Shown here: piece after piece, positions 38,603 through 51,159 of the stretch
How the letters are laid out: every line of letters starts with the position of its first letter
Position numbering within the stretch: position 1 is the first letter of the stretch
NCBI GenBank assembly: GCA_016290875.1
Contig: JAEEVL010000013.1
Coordinates: 1-64,000, forward strand
DNA from: Ruminococcus sp.
GTDB lineage: Bacteria > Bacillota > Clostridia > Oscillospirales > Ruminococcaceae
Reading direction: 5' to 3'
DNA length: 64,000 bases
The notes under the pieces: model-generated
Database searches by the model: none
Seen by the model: the letters and a program-made list of their open reading frames with translations, nothing else
What the model was told of the DNA's origin: nothing
Made by a program: the position numbers and the translations under genes

Positions 38603-41600
38603 ATGGTGAATGTTACACCTAAGCAGCTGGGAAAGAATGTCAGAATGAGTTTCGGTAAGATCACCGAACCCCTCGAAATGCCTAACCTTATCGAAGTTCA
38701 GAAGAACTCGTATAAGTGGTTCAGGGAAGAGGGACTCAGAGAAGTTTTCCGCGACATGACCGCTATCACAGACTATAACGGCAATCTCACACTCACTTTC
38801 AAGGATTACCGCTTCGACGACACCCCCAAGTATACTCTTGCAGAATGTAAGGCAAGAGGTGCTACGTATCAGGTTTCTATGAGAGCTACCGCCGTCCTCT
38901 ACAACAACGAGACAGGCGCTATCTGCGAAAACGAGATCTATATGGGCGATTTCCCGCTGATGACTGACAGCGGAACCTTTGTAATAAATGGTGCTGAGCG
39001 TGTTATCGTATCACAGCTCGTTCGTTCACCTGGTGTTTACTACGCTTTCGAGAAGGACAAGACAGGTAAGGATCTTTTCAATACAACAGTTATCCCTAAC
39101 AGAGGTGCATGGCTCGAGTATGAGATGGACTCCAACGATGTTGTTTATGTCCGTATCGACAAGAACAGAAAGATCCCGATAACAACTTTCATCCGTGCAC
39201 TCGGTGTTGGTTCGGATGAGGAGATCTATGAGCTCTTCGGTGAGGATGACCGCCTCAAGCAGACTATCCTCCAGAAGGATCAGACAAAGAACAACTCAGA
39301 CGCTCTTATCGACGTATACAAGAAGCTTCGTCCTGGCGAGCCTCCGACGGTAGAGAGCGCTGTTACACACCTCAACAACCTCTTTTTCGATGCAAAGAGA
39401 TATGATCTCTGCCGCTTCGGTAGATACAAGTACAACAAGAAGCTCGGTATCGCTTCACGTCTTGCAGGACATCTTCTTGCAGAGCCTGTTATCAACCCCA
39501 ACACAGGTGAGATAATGGCTGATGAGGGCGAGATCGTTACCTACGACAAGGCTTGCGAGATCGAACAGGCTGGTGTTTACTACGCATTCGTAAAGGTAGA
39601 AGCTAAGGAATACTACACCGACGAGCGAGGCGAGACCAACATCCGTATGGTTGAAAAGGTCGCTAAGATCATCGGTAACGGCATGGTAGACATCAAGGGC
39701 TATGTTGACCTTGACACAGAAAAGTACGGCATCAACGAGAAGGTATCCTACAAGGTGCTCAAGGAGATCCTTGATACTTCTGCTGACGCTGACGAGCTCG
39801 AGGAGAACATCAAGAAGCGTGCTGATGATCTCGTTCCCAAGCACATCATCCTTGATGATATCTTCGCAACTATCAGCTACTTCCTTAACCTCTGCGAAGG
39901 TGTTGGTACTGTTGACGATATCGACCACCTCGGAAACAGACGTATCCGCAGCGTAGGTGAGCTCCTCCAGAACCAGTTCCGCATCGGTTATGCACGTATG
40001 GAAAGAGGTATCCGTGAGAGAATGAACATTCAGACTCAGGATGTAAACACACTCACACCTCAGACTCTTATCAACATAAGACCTATTTCTTCAGCTATGA
40101 AGGAATTCTTCTGCTCCTCACCTCTGTCACAGTTTATGGACCAGAACAATCCTCTTGCTGAGCTTACTCATAAGAGACGTCTTTCAGCTCTCGGTCCCGG
40201 AGGTCTTTCAAGAGACCGTGCCGGATTCGAGGTTCGAGACGTTCACTACAGCCACTATGGAAGAATGTGTCCTATCGAGACTCCTGAAGGTCCTAACATC
40301 GGACTTATCTCATACCTCGCTACATTCGCAAGAATTAACGAGTACGGATTCATCGAGGCACCTTACCGCAAGGTTGACAAGGCTACCGGCGTCGTTACCG
40401 GCGAGGTAGTTTATATGACAGCTGATACTGAGGACAACTTCATCGTTGCTCAGGCTAACGAGCCTCTTACAGAGGAAGGCAAGTTCGCAAGACCTCGTGT
40501 AAATGCACGTTACCGTGAGCAGATCCTCGAGTGCGAGCGTGAAAAGGTTGACTACATGGACGTATCTCCTAAGATGGTCGTTTCAGTAGCTACTTCAATG
40601 ATCCCGTTCCTCGAGAACGATGACGCTAACCGTGCCCTCATGGGTTCAAACATGCAGCGTCAGGCTGTACCGCTCCTCAAGACCGAGCGTCCGTTCGTCG
40701 GAACAGGTATGGAGTACAAGGCTGCCGTTGACTCCGGCGTATGCGTAGTATCAGAATACGACGGAAAGATCACATACGTTGACGCTGAGAAGATCCATAT
40801 GATCGGCGACGACGGTATCGAGCACAAGTATGAGCTCATCAAGTTCAAGCGTTCCAACCAGGGTACCTGCGTAAACCAGAGACCTATCGTCGCTGTCGGC
40901 GAAGAGGTCAAGAAGGGACAGGTGCTCGCAGACGGTCCCGCTACTGCTGACGGTGAGATCTCACTCGGTAAGAACGCTCTCATCGGCTTCATGACATGGG
41001 AAGGTTACAACTACGAGGACGCTGTTCTCCTTAACGAGAGACTTGTCCGCGAGGATGTATTCACCTCTGTTCATATCGAAGAATATGAGATCGAGTGCCG
41101 TGACACCAAGCTCGGACCTGAAGAGATCACACGCGACATCCCGAATGTCGGTGATGATGCTCTCGCAAACCTCGATGAAAACGGTATTATCCGCATAGGT
41201 TCGGAAGTTAATTCCGGCGATATACTGGTAGGTAAGGTAACTCCTAAGGGTGAGACCGAGCTTACCGCAGAAGAGAGACTTCTCCGTGCTATCTTCGGTG
41301 AGAAGGCAAGAGAAGTACGCGATAACTCCCTCAAGGTACCTCACGGTGAATCCGGTGTTATCGTAGATGTAAAGGTATTTACAAGAGAAAATGCTCCCGA
41401 CGAGCTCTCCGCTGGCGTAAATATGCGCGTTAAGTGCTATATCGCTCAGAAGAGAAAGATCACAGTCGGCGATAAGATGGCCGGTCGTCACGGTAACAAG
41501 GGTGTCGTATCACGTATCCTTCCTGAGGAAGATATGCCGTTCCTTCCTGATGGTACACCTCTCGATATCGTGCTCAACCCCCTCGGCGTTCCTTCACGTA

Positions 41601-42505
41601 TGAACATCGGTCAGGTACTCGAAGTTCACCTCGGAATGGCTTGTAAGGCTCTGGGCTGGCACATCATGACTCCTGTATTCGACGGCGCTCACGAAGATGA
41701 CATCCGTGAATGCTTCAAGATGGCTGACGCTCATGCCAAGGAGCACAGAGAAGATATGTTTGAGCTCAAGTCAATGGATAAGGTAATCAACCCCAATGCA
41801 CTTGAATTCACTGACGATTGTAAGTTCACACTTTATGACGGACGTACAGGTGAAAAGTTTGATAACCGCGTAACTGTTGGTTATATGTACTACCTCAAGC
41901 TCCACCACCTCGTTGACGATAAGATCCACGCTCGTTCCGTTGGTCCTTATGCACTCGTTACTCAGCAGCCTCTGGGCGGTAAAGCTCAGTTCGGCGGTCA
42001 GAGATTCGGAGAGATGGAAGTTTGGGCTCTTGAAGCTTACGGTGCAGCTTACACCCTTCAGGAGATCCTCACAGTCAAGTCTGACGATACTATCGGAAGA
42101 GTCAATACCTACGAAGCTATCGTCAAGGGACAGAACGTTCCTACACCTGGTATCCCTGAGTCCTTCAAGGTACTCATCAAGGAAATGCAGTCACTCTGCC
42201 TCGACGTCAAGGTACTTGACATCAATCAGGAAGAGATCGACCTCAAGCAGAACTTTGACGATGAAGATACAGTACCGGCTGGCGGTTCATTTGATGATGA
42301 GGATACAGGCGATACTTCAAGCTACTCTGATGATGATATGGGCGATGCAGGTTTCGGATTTGAAGGCGACGATGACTTCGACAGCGTTGATAAGGACGAT
42401 GAGTTCTCATTCGACGACGATGAAGATGAGTTCGCACTCGATGACGACGATGCTGAAGATTCATACGACAGTTTCGATCTTGATGATTCCTCTGACGAGG
42501 TCTGA
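38603..42505 (+). CDS. rpoB: DNA-directed RNA polymerase subunit beta (with acidic C-terminal tail)
   Basis: 1300 aa RpoB with all conserved blocks; the last about 85 aa are D/E/S-rich. Confidence 0.98.
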   Translation: MVNVTPKQLGKNVRMSFGKITEPLEMPNLIEVQKNSYKWFREEGLREVFRDMTAITDYNGNLTLTFKDYRFDDTPKYTLAECKARGATYQVSMRATAVLYNNETGAICENEIYMGDFPLMTDSGTFVINGAERVIVSQLVRSPGVYYAFEKDKTGKDLFNTTVIPNRGAWLEYEMDSNDVVYVRIDKNRKIPITTFIRALGVGSDEEIYELFGEDDRLKQTILQKDQTKNNSDALIDVYKKLRPGEPPTVESAVTHLNNLFFDAKRYDLCRFGRYKYNKKLGIASRLAGHLLAEPVINPNTGEIMADEGEIVTYDKACEIEQAGVYYAFVKVEAKEYYTDERGETNIRMVEKVAKIIGNGMVDIKGYVDLDTEKYGINEKVSYKVLKEILDTSADADELEENIKKRADDLVPKHIILDDIFATISYFLNLCEGVGTVDDIDHLGNRRIRSVGELLQNQFRIGYARMERGIRERMNIQTQDVNTLTPQTLINIRPISSAMKEFFCSSPLSQFMDQNNPLAELTHKRRLSALGPGGLSRDRAGFEVRDVHYSHYGRMCPIETPEGPNIGLISYLATFARINEYGFIEAPYRKVDKATGVVTGEVVYMTADTEDNFIVAQANEPLTEEGKFARPRVNARYREQILECEREKVDYMDVSPKMVVSVATSMIPFLENDDANRALMGSNMQRQAVPLLKTERPFVGTGMEYKAAVDSGVCVVSEYDGKITYVDAEKIHMIGDDGIEHKYELIKFKRSNQGTCVNQRPIVAVGEEVKKGQVLADGPATADGEISLGKNALIGFMTWEGYNYEDAVLLNERLVREDVFTSVHIEEYEIECRDTKLGPEEITRDIPNVGDDALANLDENGIIRIGSEVNSGDILVGKVTPKGETELTAEERLLRAIFGEKAREVRDNSLKVPHGESGVIVDVKVFTRENAPDELSAGVNMRVKCYIAQKRKITVGDKMAGRHGNKGVVSRILPEEDMPFLPDGTPLDIVLNPLGVPSRMNIGQVLEVHLGMACKALGWHIMTPVFDGAHEDDIRECFKMADAHAKEHREDMFELKSMDKVINPNALEFTDDCKFTLYDGRTGEKFDNRVTVGYMYYLKLHHLVDDKIHARSVGPYALVTQQPLGGKAQFGGQRFGEMEVWALEAYGAAYTLQEILTVKSDDTIGRVNTYEAIVKGQNVPTPGIPESFKVLIKEMQSLCLDVKVLDINQEEIDLKQNFDDEDTVPAGGSFDDEDTGDTSSYSDDDMGDAGFGFEGDDDFDSVDKDDEFSFDDDEDEFALDDDDAEDSYDSFDLDDSSDEV

Positions 42506-42563
42506 AACCCAACCGCAAACAGTAATCAAGCAATATGCATAAATATGTGCAGGAGGTAGCAGT

Positions 42564-45500
42564 TTGGAATTTAATACTTTTGAATCTATAAAGATCGGTC
42601 TCGCTTCGCCTGAGCAGATAAGAAGCTGGTCATACGGCGTTGTTGAAAGACCTGAGACTATAAATTACAGAACGCAGAAGCCCGAGCGCGACGGTCTTTT
42701 CTGTGAAAGGATATTCGGACCTACCAAGGACTGGGAGTGCCACTGCGGAAAGTTCAAGAAGATCCGCTTCAAGGGCAAGGTCTGCGACCGCTGCGGCGTT
42801 GAAGTAACAAGAGCAAGAGTAAGAAGAGAGAGAATGGGACACATCGAGCTCGCAGCTCCCGTATCCCACATCTGGTACTTCAAGGGAACTCCTTCCCGTA
42901 TAGGACAGGTACTCGAGATCTCACAGAAGAGACTCGAGGAGATCCTCTACTTCACAAAATATATCGTAATCGATCCCGGCAACACAGAGCTCGTTAAGAA
43001 GCAGCTCCTCTCCGAGAAGGAGTACCTCTCCTTCCGTGAGAAGTACGGTGACGATTTCAAGGCTGAGATGGGCGCAGAAGCTATCAAGAAGCTTCTCAAC
43101 GAGTACGATCCCGAGAGATACGATACTCAGAAGAATCGTCTCATCGAAATGGGCAAGATCTCTATCGGCGCACCCAGGGTAAGCTGCTTCAACAAGCCTA
43201 CCGAGTGTGACTGTGAAGAGTGTCAGAAGTTTGCAGCTCTCGAGGATATCGAGTGGAGAAACAACATCGAGATCGTAGCTGACGACCTCAAGGCTGAGCT
43301 TGTAGGACTTCCCGCAGGTCAGAAGAAGGTAAAGCTCCTCAAGAGACTCCAGATCATCGAGGCATTCCGTCTCTCAGGAAACAAGCCTGAGTGGATGATA
43401 CTCTCAGTAGTGCCTGTAATCCCTCCGGATATCCGTCCTATGATCATGCTCGACGGCGGACGTTATGCAACATCCGACCTTAACGATCTTTACAGACGTG
43501 TTATCAACAGAAACAACCGTCTCAAGAGAATGCTCGAGCTCGATGCTCCTGACATCATCGTAAGAAACGAAAAGCGTATGCTCCAAGAAGCAGTTGACGC
43601 TCTCATAGATAACGGCAGACACGGCAGACCTGTTACAGGTCCGAGCAACCGTGCTCTTAAATCACTCTCTGATATGCTCAAGGGTAAGCAGGGACGTTTC
43701 CGTCAGAACCTTCTCGGTAAGCGTGTTGACTACTCCGGACGTTCAGTTATCGTAGTAGGACCTGAGCTCAAGATGTATCAGTGCGGTCTCCCGAAGGAAA
43801 TGGCTCTCGAGCTCTTCAAGCCCTTCGTACTCAAGAGACTCGTTGACAAGAAGGCTATCGCAAATATCAAGTCTGCAAGAAAGCTCATCGACCGTGCTGA
43901 CAACAAGGTATGGGATGCTCTCGAGGACGTTATCAAGGATCACCCTGTAATGCTCAACCGTGCTCCTACGCTCCACAGACTCGGTATCCAGGCATTCGAG
44001 CCTATACTCGTTGAGGGACGCGCTATCAAGCTCCATCCGCTCGTATGTTCAGCCTTCAACGCTGACTTCGATGGTGACCAGATGGCTGTACACCTTCCGC
44101 TTTCAGCAGAGGCTCAGGCAGAGGCTCGTTTCCTCATGCTCGCAGCTAACAACCTCCTCAAACCTTCAGATGGTAAGCCTGTCGCCGTTCCTTCACAGGA
44201 TATGGTACTTGGTTCTTACTACCTCACAATGGATAAGCCCGGCGAACCCGGTGAAGGCAAGGTATTCCGTGATGTGAACGAAGCTCTTATGGCTTACAAC
44301 GAGCATGATGTTTCACTTCACGCCAATATCAAGGTAAAGATAACAAAGGACATCGGCGACAAGAAGGTCTCCAAGATAATCGATGCTACTGTCGGACGTC
44401 TCATCTTCAATGAGAACATTCCTCAGAACCTCGGCTATGTTGACAGAACCAACTCCGATAAGCAGTTTGACCTTGAGATCGCATTCCTCGTAGGAAAGAA
44501 GCAGCTCTCAGACATCATCGAGCGCTGCATCAAGATCCACGGCACAACAACAACTTCCGAGGTACTTGACCGTATCAAGGCTCTCGGTTACAAATACTCC
44601 ACAAGAGCAGCTCTTACCGTTGCTGTATGCGATGCTTCAATTCCTCCTCAGAAGAAGGAGATCCTTGCAAAGGCTGATGAAGAAGTTGCACAGATCACAA
44701 CAGAGTATGAGTACGGTTATATCTCCGCTCAGGAAAAATCAAAGAAGATCATTTCACTCTGGACAGATACCAATGATCAGGTTACTGCAGCCCTGAAGGC
44801 AAACTTCGACAGATACAATCCTATCTGGATGATGGCTGACTCCGGTGCCCGTGGTAGTATCTCACAGATCCGTCAGCTCGCTGGTATGCGTGGACTTATC
44901 GCTAACACCTCCGGTGGCGTTATCGAGATCCCGATCAGAGCTAACTACCGTGAAGGTCTTAACATCCTCGAGTACTTCATCGCATCTCGAGGCGCCCGTA
45001 AGGGACTAGCTGATACCGCTCTCCGTACCGCTGACTCAGGTTACCTCACACGTCGACTTGTTGACGTATCTCAGGACGTTATCATCCGTGAGGACGACTG
45101 CGGAACTACTGACGGTATCGAAGTATATGAGATCAAAAACGGCAACGAAGTCGTTGAGCCGTTCGTTGAGCGTCTTGTCGGCAGATACCTCTCCGAAGAC
45201 CTCCGCGACGAATCCGGTGAACTCATCGTATCACGCACAAAGCTCATCAGTGACGCTGATGCAAAGAAGATCGTTGAAACGGGCATCGAAAAGATCAAGA
45301 TACGTTCAGTTCTTACCTGTAAGGCAAGAAACGGCGTATGTGCTAAGTGCTACGGTGCTAACCTTGCACACAACAATGTTGTATCAGTCGGTGAAGCTGT
45401 CGGCGTAATCGCTGCTCAGTCAATCGGTGAGCCTGGTACACAGCTTACAATGAGAACCTTCCATACCGGTGGTGTTGCTTCTGCCGATGCGGAAGATATC

Positions 45501-46286
45501 ACACAGGGTCTCCCCCGTGTTGAGGAACTCTTTGAGAGCAGACGTCCTAAGGGTGCTGCTATCCTCTCACGCATCTCGGGTAAGATCCACATCGAAGAGA
45601 TCAAGACTACAAGAAACATCATTGTTTCCAATGATGAAACAGGCGAGTCTGAGACTTATATGATTCCCTACAACTTCAAGATCAGAGTTCAGGAGGGCGA
45701 AGTTATCGACAAGGGTGTTCGTCTTACAGAAGGTAATATCTACCCGACAGACATCCTCAACATCCTCGGTACACAGGCTGTTCAGAACTACATCATCAAC
45801 GAAGTTCAGAAGGTTTACCGTTTACAGGGTGTTGATATCAACGATAAGCACATTGAAGTTATCGTTCGTCAGATGCTCCGCAAGATCAAGGTCGAGGAAT
45901 CCGGCAGCAGCTATCTGCTTCCCGGCACACTCGTTGACCGCAAGGAGATCGACGCTATCAACTCTGAGATTCAGGCAAGGATCGACTCCGGCGAGTACGA
46001 TCTCCAGCTTGTACAGACCAGCCCCGTACTTCAGGGTATTACCAAGGCTTCTTCCAACTCCGACAGCTTCATGTCAGCAGCTTCATTCCAGGAGACAACA
46101 AAGGCTCTCACAGATGCTGCTATCAGAGGCAAGAGCGATAAGCTCCTCGGACTCAAGGAGAACGTTATCATCGGTAAGCTCATTCCTGCCGGTACAGGTA
46201 TGGACATCTACAACAAGGTCGAGGTCGCTAAGAACGAAGCATATATCGAGCACAACGCTGCTCCTATGGCAAACCCGATCGTGTAA
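42564..46286 (+). CDS. rpoC: DNA-directed RNA polymerase subunit beta'
   Basis: '[16 protein letters not shown]', zinc-binding Cys motifs; TTG start after AGGAGG. Confidence 0.98.
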   Translation: MEFNTFESIKIGLASPEQIRSWSYGVVERPETINYRTQKPERDGLFCERIFGPTKDWECHCGKFKKIRFKGKVCDRCGVEVTRARVRRERMGHIELAAPVSHIWYFKGTPSRIGQVLEISQKRLEEILYFTKYIVIDPGNTELVKKQLLSEKEYLSFREKYGDDFKAEMGAEAIKKLLNEYDPERYDTQKNRLIEMGKISIGAPRVSCFNKPTECDCEECQKFAALEDIEWRNNIEIVADDLKAELVGLPAGQKKVKLLKRLQIIEAFRLSGNKPEWMILSVVPVIPPDIRPMIMLDGGRYATSDLNDLYRRVINRNNRLKRMLELDAPDIIVRNEKRMLQEAVDALIDNGRHGRPVTGPSNRALKSLSDMLKGKQGRFRQNLLGKRVDYSGRSVIVVGPELKMYQCGLPKEMALELFKPFVLKRLVDKKAIANIKSARKLIDRADNKVWDALEDVIKDHPVMLNRAPTLHRLGIQAFEPILVEGRAIKLHPLVCSAFNADFDGDQMAVHLPLSAEAQAEARFLMLAANNLLKPSDGKPVAVPSQDMVLGSYYLTMDKPGEPGEGKVFRDVNEALMAYNEHDVSLHANIKVKITKDIGDKKVSKIIDATVGRLIFNENIPQNLGYVDRTNSDKQFDLEIAFLVGKKQLSDIIERCIKIHGTTTTSEVLDRIKALGYKYSTRAALTVAVCDASIPPQKKEILAKADEEVAQITTEYEYGYISAQEKSKKIISLWTDTNDQVTAALKANFDRYNPIWMMADSGARGSISQIRQLAGMRGLIANTSGGVIEIPIRANYREGLNILEYFIASRGARKGLADTALRTADSGYLTRRLVDVSQDVIIREDDCGTTDGIEVYEIKNGNEVVEPFVERLVGRYLSEDLRDESGELIVSRTKLISDADAKKIVETGIEKIKIRSVLTCKARNGVCAKCYGANLAHNNVVSVGEAVGVIAAQSIGEPGTQLTMRTFHTGGVASADAEDITQGLPRVEELFESRRPKGAAILSRISGKIHIEEIKTTRNIIVSNDETGESETYMIPYNFKIRVQEGEVIDKGVRLTEGNIYPTDILNILGTQAVQNYIINEVQKVYRLQGVDINDKHIEVIVRQMLRKIKVEESGSSYLLPGTLVDRKEIDAINSEIQARIDSGEYDLQLVQTSPVLQGITKASSNSDSFMSAASFQETTKALTDAAIRGKSDKLLGLKENVIIGKLIPAGTGMDIYNKVEVAKNEAYIEHNAAPMANPIV

Positions 46287-46295
46287 TATAATTAT

Positions 46296-46326
46296 TGCCT
46301 GCCGCATTATGCGGCAGGCATTTTTT
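46296..46326 (+). terminator. rpoBC terminator
   Basis: TGCCTGCCGCA tta TGCGGCAGGCA TTTTTT. Confidence 0.93.
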
Positions 46327-46380
46327 GTTATCAGGAAAAGTGGAGTAAAAAAATGGACGCACAGAAATGCGTCCTTGTTA

Positions 46381-47379
46381 TCATAATGAGCTTAAAAGCT
46401 TTCCTGCATCCATTATCTGTATGGCAGCAAAGAGAACTGCGAGACCTAATCCCATGATTATGAGTGCCATAAAGAGTATGTTCACGGGTTTTACACCGCC
46501 GGCAGTCATAAGCTGTTTTGTGGGGACTTTGTCGCCGCCGATCTGACTTTTCATGCGCCGCAGTGTTTTCATAGTGTAGCGGTAGTACAGCCAGTTTCCG
46601 AAGAGACAGAAGCCGATACTGGTGAAAGTGCTGAACACACTGAATATTCCGTCGAGGTTTTCAAGAGATGACTGATTGTCATAGATCATTGAGAGGAATC
46701 CCTCAGTATTGGAATTTGAAGCGATATGCTTGCTGAGCCAAAGTATATATGTCGGCATATTGAGTACTATCGAAAGAACAGCTGAGATCATTGCCCATCC
46801 CCACATTTTGCGGTTTGCAAAATAGAAATAGGGGAATAACAGGCAGGAAATATTGAATGAGATCTTCGAGCCGAAATCTTTCATACGCTTGAAAATAGGT
46901 ATATAGTAGAGTGTGTTTGTGCAGACGAACTGAGAAACTTCTTTCAGAGTAGCGCCGCCCATATCCTCCTCAGGATCAAATCCAAGGTAAGGCCTTGCTG
47001 CAGCAAGTTCGTTTTCCATATACTGAATGAAGGGATCTTCGTTTGAAGAGTTTTCCTTTTCGGGAGCAGCTTCCTCAGTTTTTTCTTCCTGCGTAGACAT
47101 ATCAGCACCGCAGCGGATGCATTTATCAGCACTCTTAGGGTTAGGAAAACGGCATGACGGGCAGGGAACTATTTCGCTGCTGTCCTGGAACGAAGCCGGA
47201 TCGACCAGAGCTTTATGCCACTTTTGTCCGCTCTCGTGAAAAGCGATGTTTGCGCACTGATTATTCTCCTTGTAGCACGCTCTGTGATGAGGCGAACCGC
47301 AGTCGGGGCAAACGACAACGTCATCATCTTCGGTAAAGACTTCACCGCAGGCTGCACATTTTTCACCTTTATATTTCAT
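46381..47379 (-). CDS. Zinc-ribbon/RING-like N-terminal domain membrane protein (DUF2628-like)
   Basis: 'CAACGEVFTEDDDVVVCPDCGSPHHRACYKENNQC', second zinc ribbon 'CPSCRFPNPKSADKCIRCG', C-terminal TM helices. Start refined to the internal Met. Confidence 0.7.
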   Translation of the reverse strand: MKYKGEKCAACGEVFTEDDDVVVCPDCGSPHHRACYKENNQCANIAFHESGQKWHKALVDPASFQDSSEIVPCPSCRFPNPKSADKCIRCGADMSTQEEKTEEAAPEKENSSNEDPFIQYMENELAAARPYLGFDPEEDMGGATLKEVSQFVCTNTLYYIPIFKRMKDFGSKISFNISCLLFPYFYFANRKMWGWAMISAVLSIVLNMPTYILWLSKHIASNSNTEGFLSMIYDNQSSLENLDGIFSVFSTFTSIGFCLFGNWLYYRYTMKTLRRMKSQIGGDKVPTKQLMTAGGVKPVNILFMALIIMGLGLAVLFAAIQIMDAGKLLSSL

Positions 47380-47625
47380 AGCTTTCCTCCGATCCTTAAA
47401 AATACACACATTTATTATAACACTTTAAGGGGTTAAAATCAAGGCTTTTTCAAAAATAATGGTAAAAAAGCAGTCACTGAACGACAAATAATCCTGTAAA
47501 ACGTCCTACGGCGCATAATAATAGCTTACTCCGCAGAATGTTCGGCGGTTATGGTTGACATTTATCGGGCTATGATGTATAATTTTAAATATAATACAGC
47601 GAAAAGTAATAAAGGGAGAGAGACT

Positions 47626-48090
47626 ATGAGGTCAAAAGGCACGAAAACGATAGCAGAAAACAGAAAAGCCAGACACGATTACTTCGTGCTCGAGACATAT
47701 GAGGCAGGTATAGAGCTTGTCGGTACAGAGGTGAAGTCTATCCGTCAGGGCGGAGTAAACCTCAAGGACAGCTGGTGCTCTATCGACAAGGGAGAACTGT
47801 TCGTGAGAGGTATGCACATATCACCGTATGAAAAAGGCAATATCTTCAACCGTGATCCTATGAGAGTACGTAAGCTGCTCATGCATAAGCGCGAGATAAA
47901 CAAGCTCTACGGAACACTCAAGCAGGAGGGACTTTCACTGATACCGCTGAGTCTGTATTTCAAGGATTCAAAGGTCAAGGTGCAGGTAGGCCTCTGCAAG
48001 GGTAAAAAGCTCTACGACAAGCGTGCTGATATCGCAAAGCGTGACGCTAACCGCGAGATAGACCGCAGTCTCAAGAGCCGCAATCATTGA
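47626..48090 (+). CDS. smpB: SsrA-binding protein
   Basis: '[26 protein letters not shown]...' SmpB core; ATG 47626 with GGGAGAG SD. Confidence 0.96.
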   Translation: MRSKGTKTIAENRKARHDYFVLETYEAGIELVGTEVKSIRQGGVNLKDSWCSIDKGELFVRGMHISPYEKGNIFNRDPMRVRKLLMHKREINKLYGTLKQEGLSLIPLSLYFKDSKVKVQVGLCKGKKLYDKRADIAKRDANREIDRSLKSRNH

Positions 48091-48160
48091 TGATTCTATG
48101 GGCGGATGATATCCGCCCGTGTTGTTATATACAGGATTACGAGTAACAGGAGGTCAGTAC

Positions 48161-49411
48161 ATGAACGAGATCAAATGTCCGCACTGCGGAGAGGCTTTCA
48201 CTATCGACGAAGCCGGATATGCTGCTATTGTTCAGCAGGTGCGGAACAAGGAATTTGAAAGAGACCTGAACAAGCAGATAGAAGTTCTGAATGAAAGAAA
48301 CAAGACCGAAACAGAGCTTAATATAAATAAAATAACCGCAAAAAAAGACGAGAGAATTAAAGAACTCGAGATTGCTGTGCAAAAACTCGAAGCCGAGATA
48401 GGCAATAACGATGTCAGAATGGAGCTTGCGGTCTCAAAAGCTGTCAGCGATGAAAAGAGCAAGTACGAAAAAGCCCTCAGCGACAGCAAGGAAAAGATAA
48501 CGGAACTGAACAACCAGCTTGAAAATATAAAGATAAAGAATGATCTTGCAGTTTCTAAAATGGAGAATGAACTCGGTCTTACGATAAAAAAGTACGAAGA
48601 CCAGCTGAAGATCAAGGACGAGACAATTAAGAACTACAAGGATCTGAAAACAAGTCTTTCCACGAAAATGATAGGTGAAACGCTCGAAAAGCACTGCGAG
48701 AATTCGTTCAATATGGTGCGTTCGATGGCGTTCAAAAATGCTGAATTCGGCAAGGACAACACTGTTGCCGACGGAACTAAAGGCGATTATATCTACCGCG
48801 AAAAAGATGATGACGGCAACGAGATCATTTCAATTATGTTTGAGATGAAGAACGAAATGGACGAAACTGCCACCAAGCACAAAAACCAGGACTTCTTCTC
48901 AAAGCTTGACAAGGACAGAAAGAACAAAAAATGCGAATATGCAATACTTGTTTCTCTGCTTGAAAAGGACAGCGAACTCTATAATCAGGGAATTGTTGAT
49001 GTTTCTTACGAGTATGAGAAGATGTACGTTATCCGTCCGCAGTTCTTTATACCGATAATCTCTATTCTCCGCAACGCGGCTATGAACTTAATGGAGTACA
49101 AGCGTCAGCTTGCAGATATGAAGAACCAGGAGATAGATATAACTCATTTTGAGGAACGCATAGAGACGTTCAAGAGCGGCTTTTCGAGAAATTTTGACCT
49201 TGCGAAAAAGCAGTTCGATACCGCAATAGATGAGATAGACAAGACCATAGACCACCTAAAAAAGGTCAAGGACAACCTTATGAAGTCTACGAATAATCTG
49301 AGACTGGCAAACGATAAGGCACAGACTCAGCTGACTATCAAAGCTCTCACCAAAGACAATGAGACGATGATAGAGATGTTTGATGAGCTGAACAGGGACA
49401 TTGACGTTTAA
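48161..49411 (+). CDS. DUF2130 domain protein
   Basis: N-terminal 'CPHCGEAF', coiled coil, DUF2130 core 'GDYIYREKDDDGNEIISIMFEMKNE'. Confidence 0.85.
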   Translation: MNEIKCPHCGEAFTIDEAGYAAIVQQVRNKEFERDLNKQIEVLNERNKTETELNINKITAKKDERIKELEIAVQKLEAEIGNNDVRMELAVSKAVSDEKSKYEKALSDSKEKITELNNQLENIKIKNDLAVSKMENELGLTIKKYEDQLKIKDETIKNYKDLKTSLSTKMIGETLEKHCENSFNMVRSMAFKNAEFGKDNTVADGTKGDYIYREKDDDGNEIISIMFEMKNEMDETATKHKNQDFFSKLDKDRKNKKCEYAILVSLLEKDSELYNQGIVDVSYEYEKMYVIRPQFFIPIISILRNAAMNLMEYKRQLADMKNQEIDITHFEERIETFKSGFSRNFDLAKKQFDTAIDEIDKTIDHLKKVKDNLMKSTNNLRLANDKAQTQLTIKALTKDNETMIEMFDELNRDIDV

Positions 49412-49433
49412 GATGTAAACAAGAGAAAGGAGC

Positions 49434-50561
49434 ATGGATATGCTTATACCGGAACCGCTCAGAAAAGGCGATAGAATAGCGATAGTAAGCCTATCAAACG
49501 GCATACTCGGTGAACCTTACTGTGCTCATACCAAGGATACCGGCATTGCACAGCTTCAACGCTTCGGACTCGAGCCTGTATTCATGGAGCACGCCCTCAG
49601 CGGAGCGGATTACATACTTGCACATCCGGAAGCCCGTGCGGCAGACCTTAAAGCAGCCTTTCTCGATGACTCAATAAAGGGTATAATAACGGCTATCGGC
49701 GGTGTTGAGACATTCAGGACGCTGCCGTACCTTATGGAGGATAAGGAGTTCATCGAAGCTGTCCAGAACCACCCGAAGTTCTTTCTTGGCTTTTCGGATA
49801 CTACGCATAATCACTTCATGTTTCACAGACTCGGGTTGCAGACATTCTACGGTCAGGCGTTTATGTGTGATTTAGCTGAGCTTTCCGGAGAAATGCTGCC
49901 ATACTCAAAGGCACAGTTTGAGAGCTGTTTTGCGCCTTATCACGGCAGGAAGATAACTCCATCTGATGTATGGTACGATGACAGGACGGATTTTTCACCG
50001 TCTGCTCTTGGCACTATGCCTCTGTCACACAAAGAGACTCACGGATATGAGCTTTTGCAGGGCAAGCCGGTGTTTGAAGGAGAGCTTCTCGGCGGCTGTG
50101 TGGACAGCATGGGCGAAATGCTCCTTGCCGGCAATCTTGAAAGGCTTGGCGACCTGATAGCACCGTACTGCGAGCGTATCCCGGGACTTGCCGATGATTT
50201 CAGAAATCAGGCTGATATAATACGCAAGTACAATATCTTCCCGAGCGCTGAGGAGTGGAAGGGAAAGATATTCTTTGCCGAAACAAGCGAAGTCGCTCCG
50301 ACTCCCGATACTCTGAAATGCTACCTTGAAGCGTTCAGGAAAGAGGGAATATTCGGTAATGTCAGCGGAATCATTATCGGCAAGCCGATAAATGAAAAAT
50401 ACTATGAGGAATATAAGGACATATGGCGTGAAGCTGTTGATAACGCGGAGCTGTCGATACTCTACAACGTAAACTTTGGCCACGCAACGCCGAGAGCCAT
50501 ACTTCCATATGGAGCAAAGACTCGCGTTGACGCGGACAAGCAGGAGATAATTCTCATATAA
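49434..50561 (+). CDS. S66-family LD-carboxypeptidase/MccF-like peptidase
   Basis: 'PLRKGDRIAIVSLSNG', 'FFLGFSDTTHNHF', 'NVNFGHATPRAILPYG'. Confidence 0.88.
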   Translation: MDMLIPEPLRKGDRIAIVSLSNGILGEPYCAHTKDTGIAQLQRFGLEPVFMEHALSGADYILAHPEARAADLKAAFLDDSIKGIITAIGGVETFRTLPYLMEDKEFIEAVQNHPKFFLGFSDTTHNHFMFHRLGLQTFYGQAFMCDLAELSGEMLPYSKAQFESCFAPYHGRKITPSDVWYDDRTDFSPSALGTMPLSHKETHGYELLQGKPVFEGELLGGCVDSMGEMLLAGNLERLGDLIAPYCERIPGLADDFRNQADIIRKYNIFPSAEEWKGKIFFAETSEVAPTPDTLKCYLEAFRKEGIFGNVSGIIIGKPINEKYYEEYKDIWREAVDNAELSILYNVNFGHATPRAILPYGAKTRVDADKQEIILI

Positions 50562-50600
50562 CAAGCAATATTCTGATTTCTGCAAAAAGGAGAGATTATT

Positions 50601-51044
50601 ATGATAAGAGAAGCAGTCAGAACTGACCTGGAAGGTTTATTGAAGCTATATATGCAGCTCCATGACAATCCGTTCCCGGAGATAGACGAGCGCGTTTCCG
50701 GCATATGGGATACTATGATGTCGGACAGCTCACATCATGTCATAGTTGCAGAGGAGGACGGAAAAATCGTTTCTTCCTGTATCTGTGTCGTTATCCCAAA
50801 CCTCACTCGCGGTCAGCGTCACTACGCTTTGATCGAGAACGTCATCACCGATAAGGACTATCGCAAAAGAGGAATTGCAACAGCCTGCCTGAACTTTGCA
50901 AAGGATATTGCTATAAGGAACAATTGTACAAGGCTGATGCTTATGACCGGCTCTAAGGAGCAGTCTACGCTGGATTTCTACGAACGTGCCGGATATGATC
51001 CGAACGATAAGAAAGCATTTGTGCAGTGGCTGATAGAAAGATGA
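50601..51044 (+). CDS. GNAT-family N-acetyltransferase
   Basis: 'ALIENVITDKDYRKRGIATACLNFAKDIA'. Confidence 0.9.
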   Translation: MIREAVRTDLEGLLKLYMQLHDNPFPEIDERVSGIWDTMMSDSSHHVIVAEEDGKIVSSCICVVIPNLTRGQRHYALIENVITDKDYRKRGIATACLNFAKDIAIRNNCTRLMLMTGSKEQSTLDFYERAGYDPNDKKAFVQWLIER

Positions 51045-51159
51045 TCTGACAGTTTACGACAGATTTTCTGTTTCTTATTCCTTGACAATGCGGGATAATT
51101 GTTGTATAATAAATATACATTATCATTACTTGCGTACCACCGTTATCCCTCATTAATTT

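Noticed and set aside
41877-42542. 221-aa ORF overlapping the rpoB 3' end (Ser/Thr/Met-rich)
   Set aside because: Out-of-frame reading of the rpoB acidic tail; low-complexity by-product.
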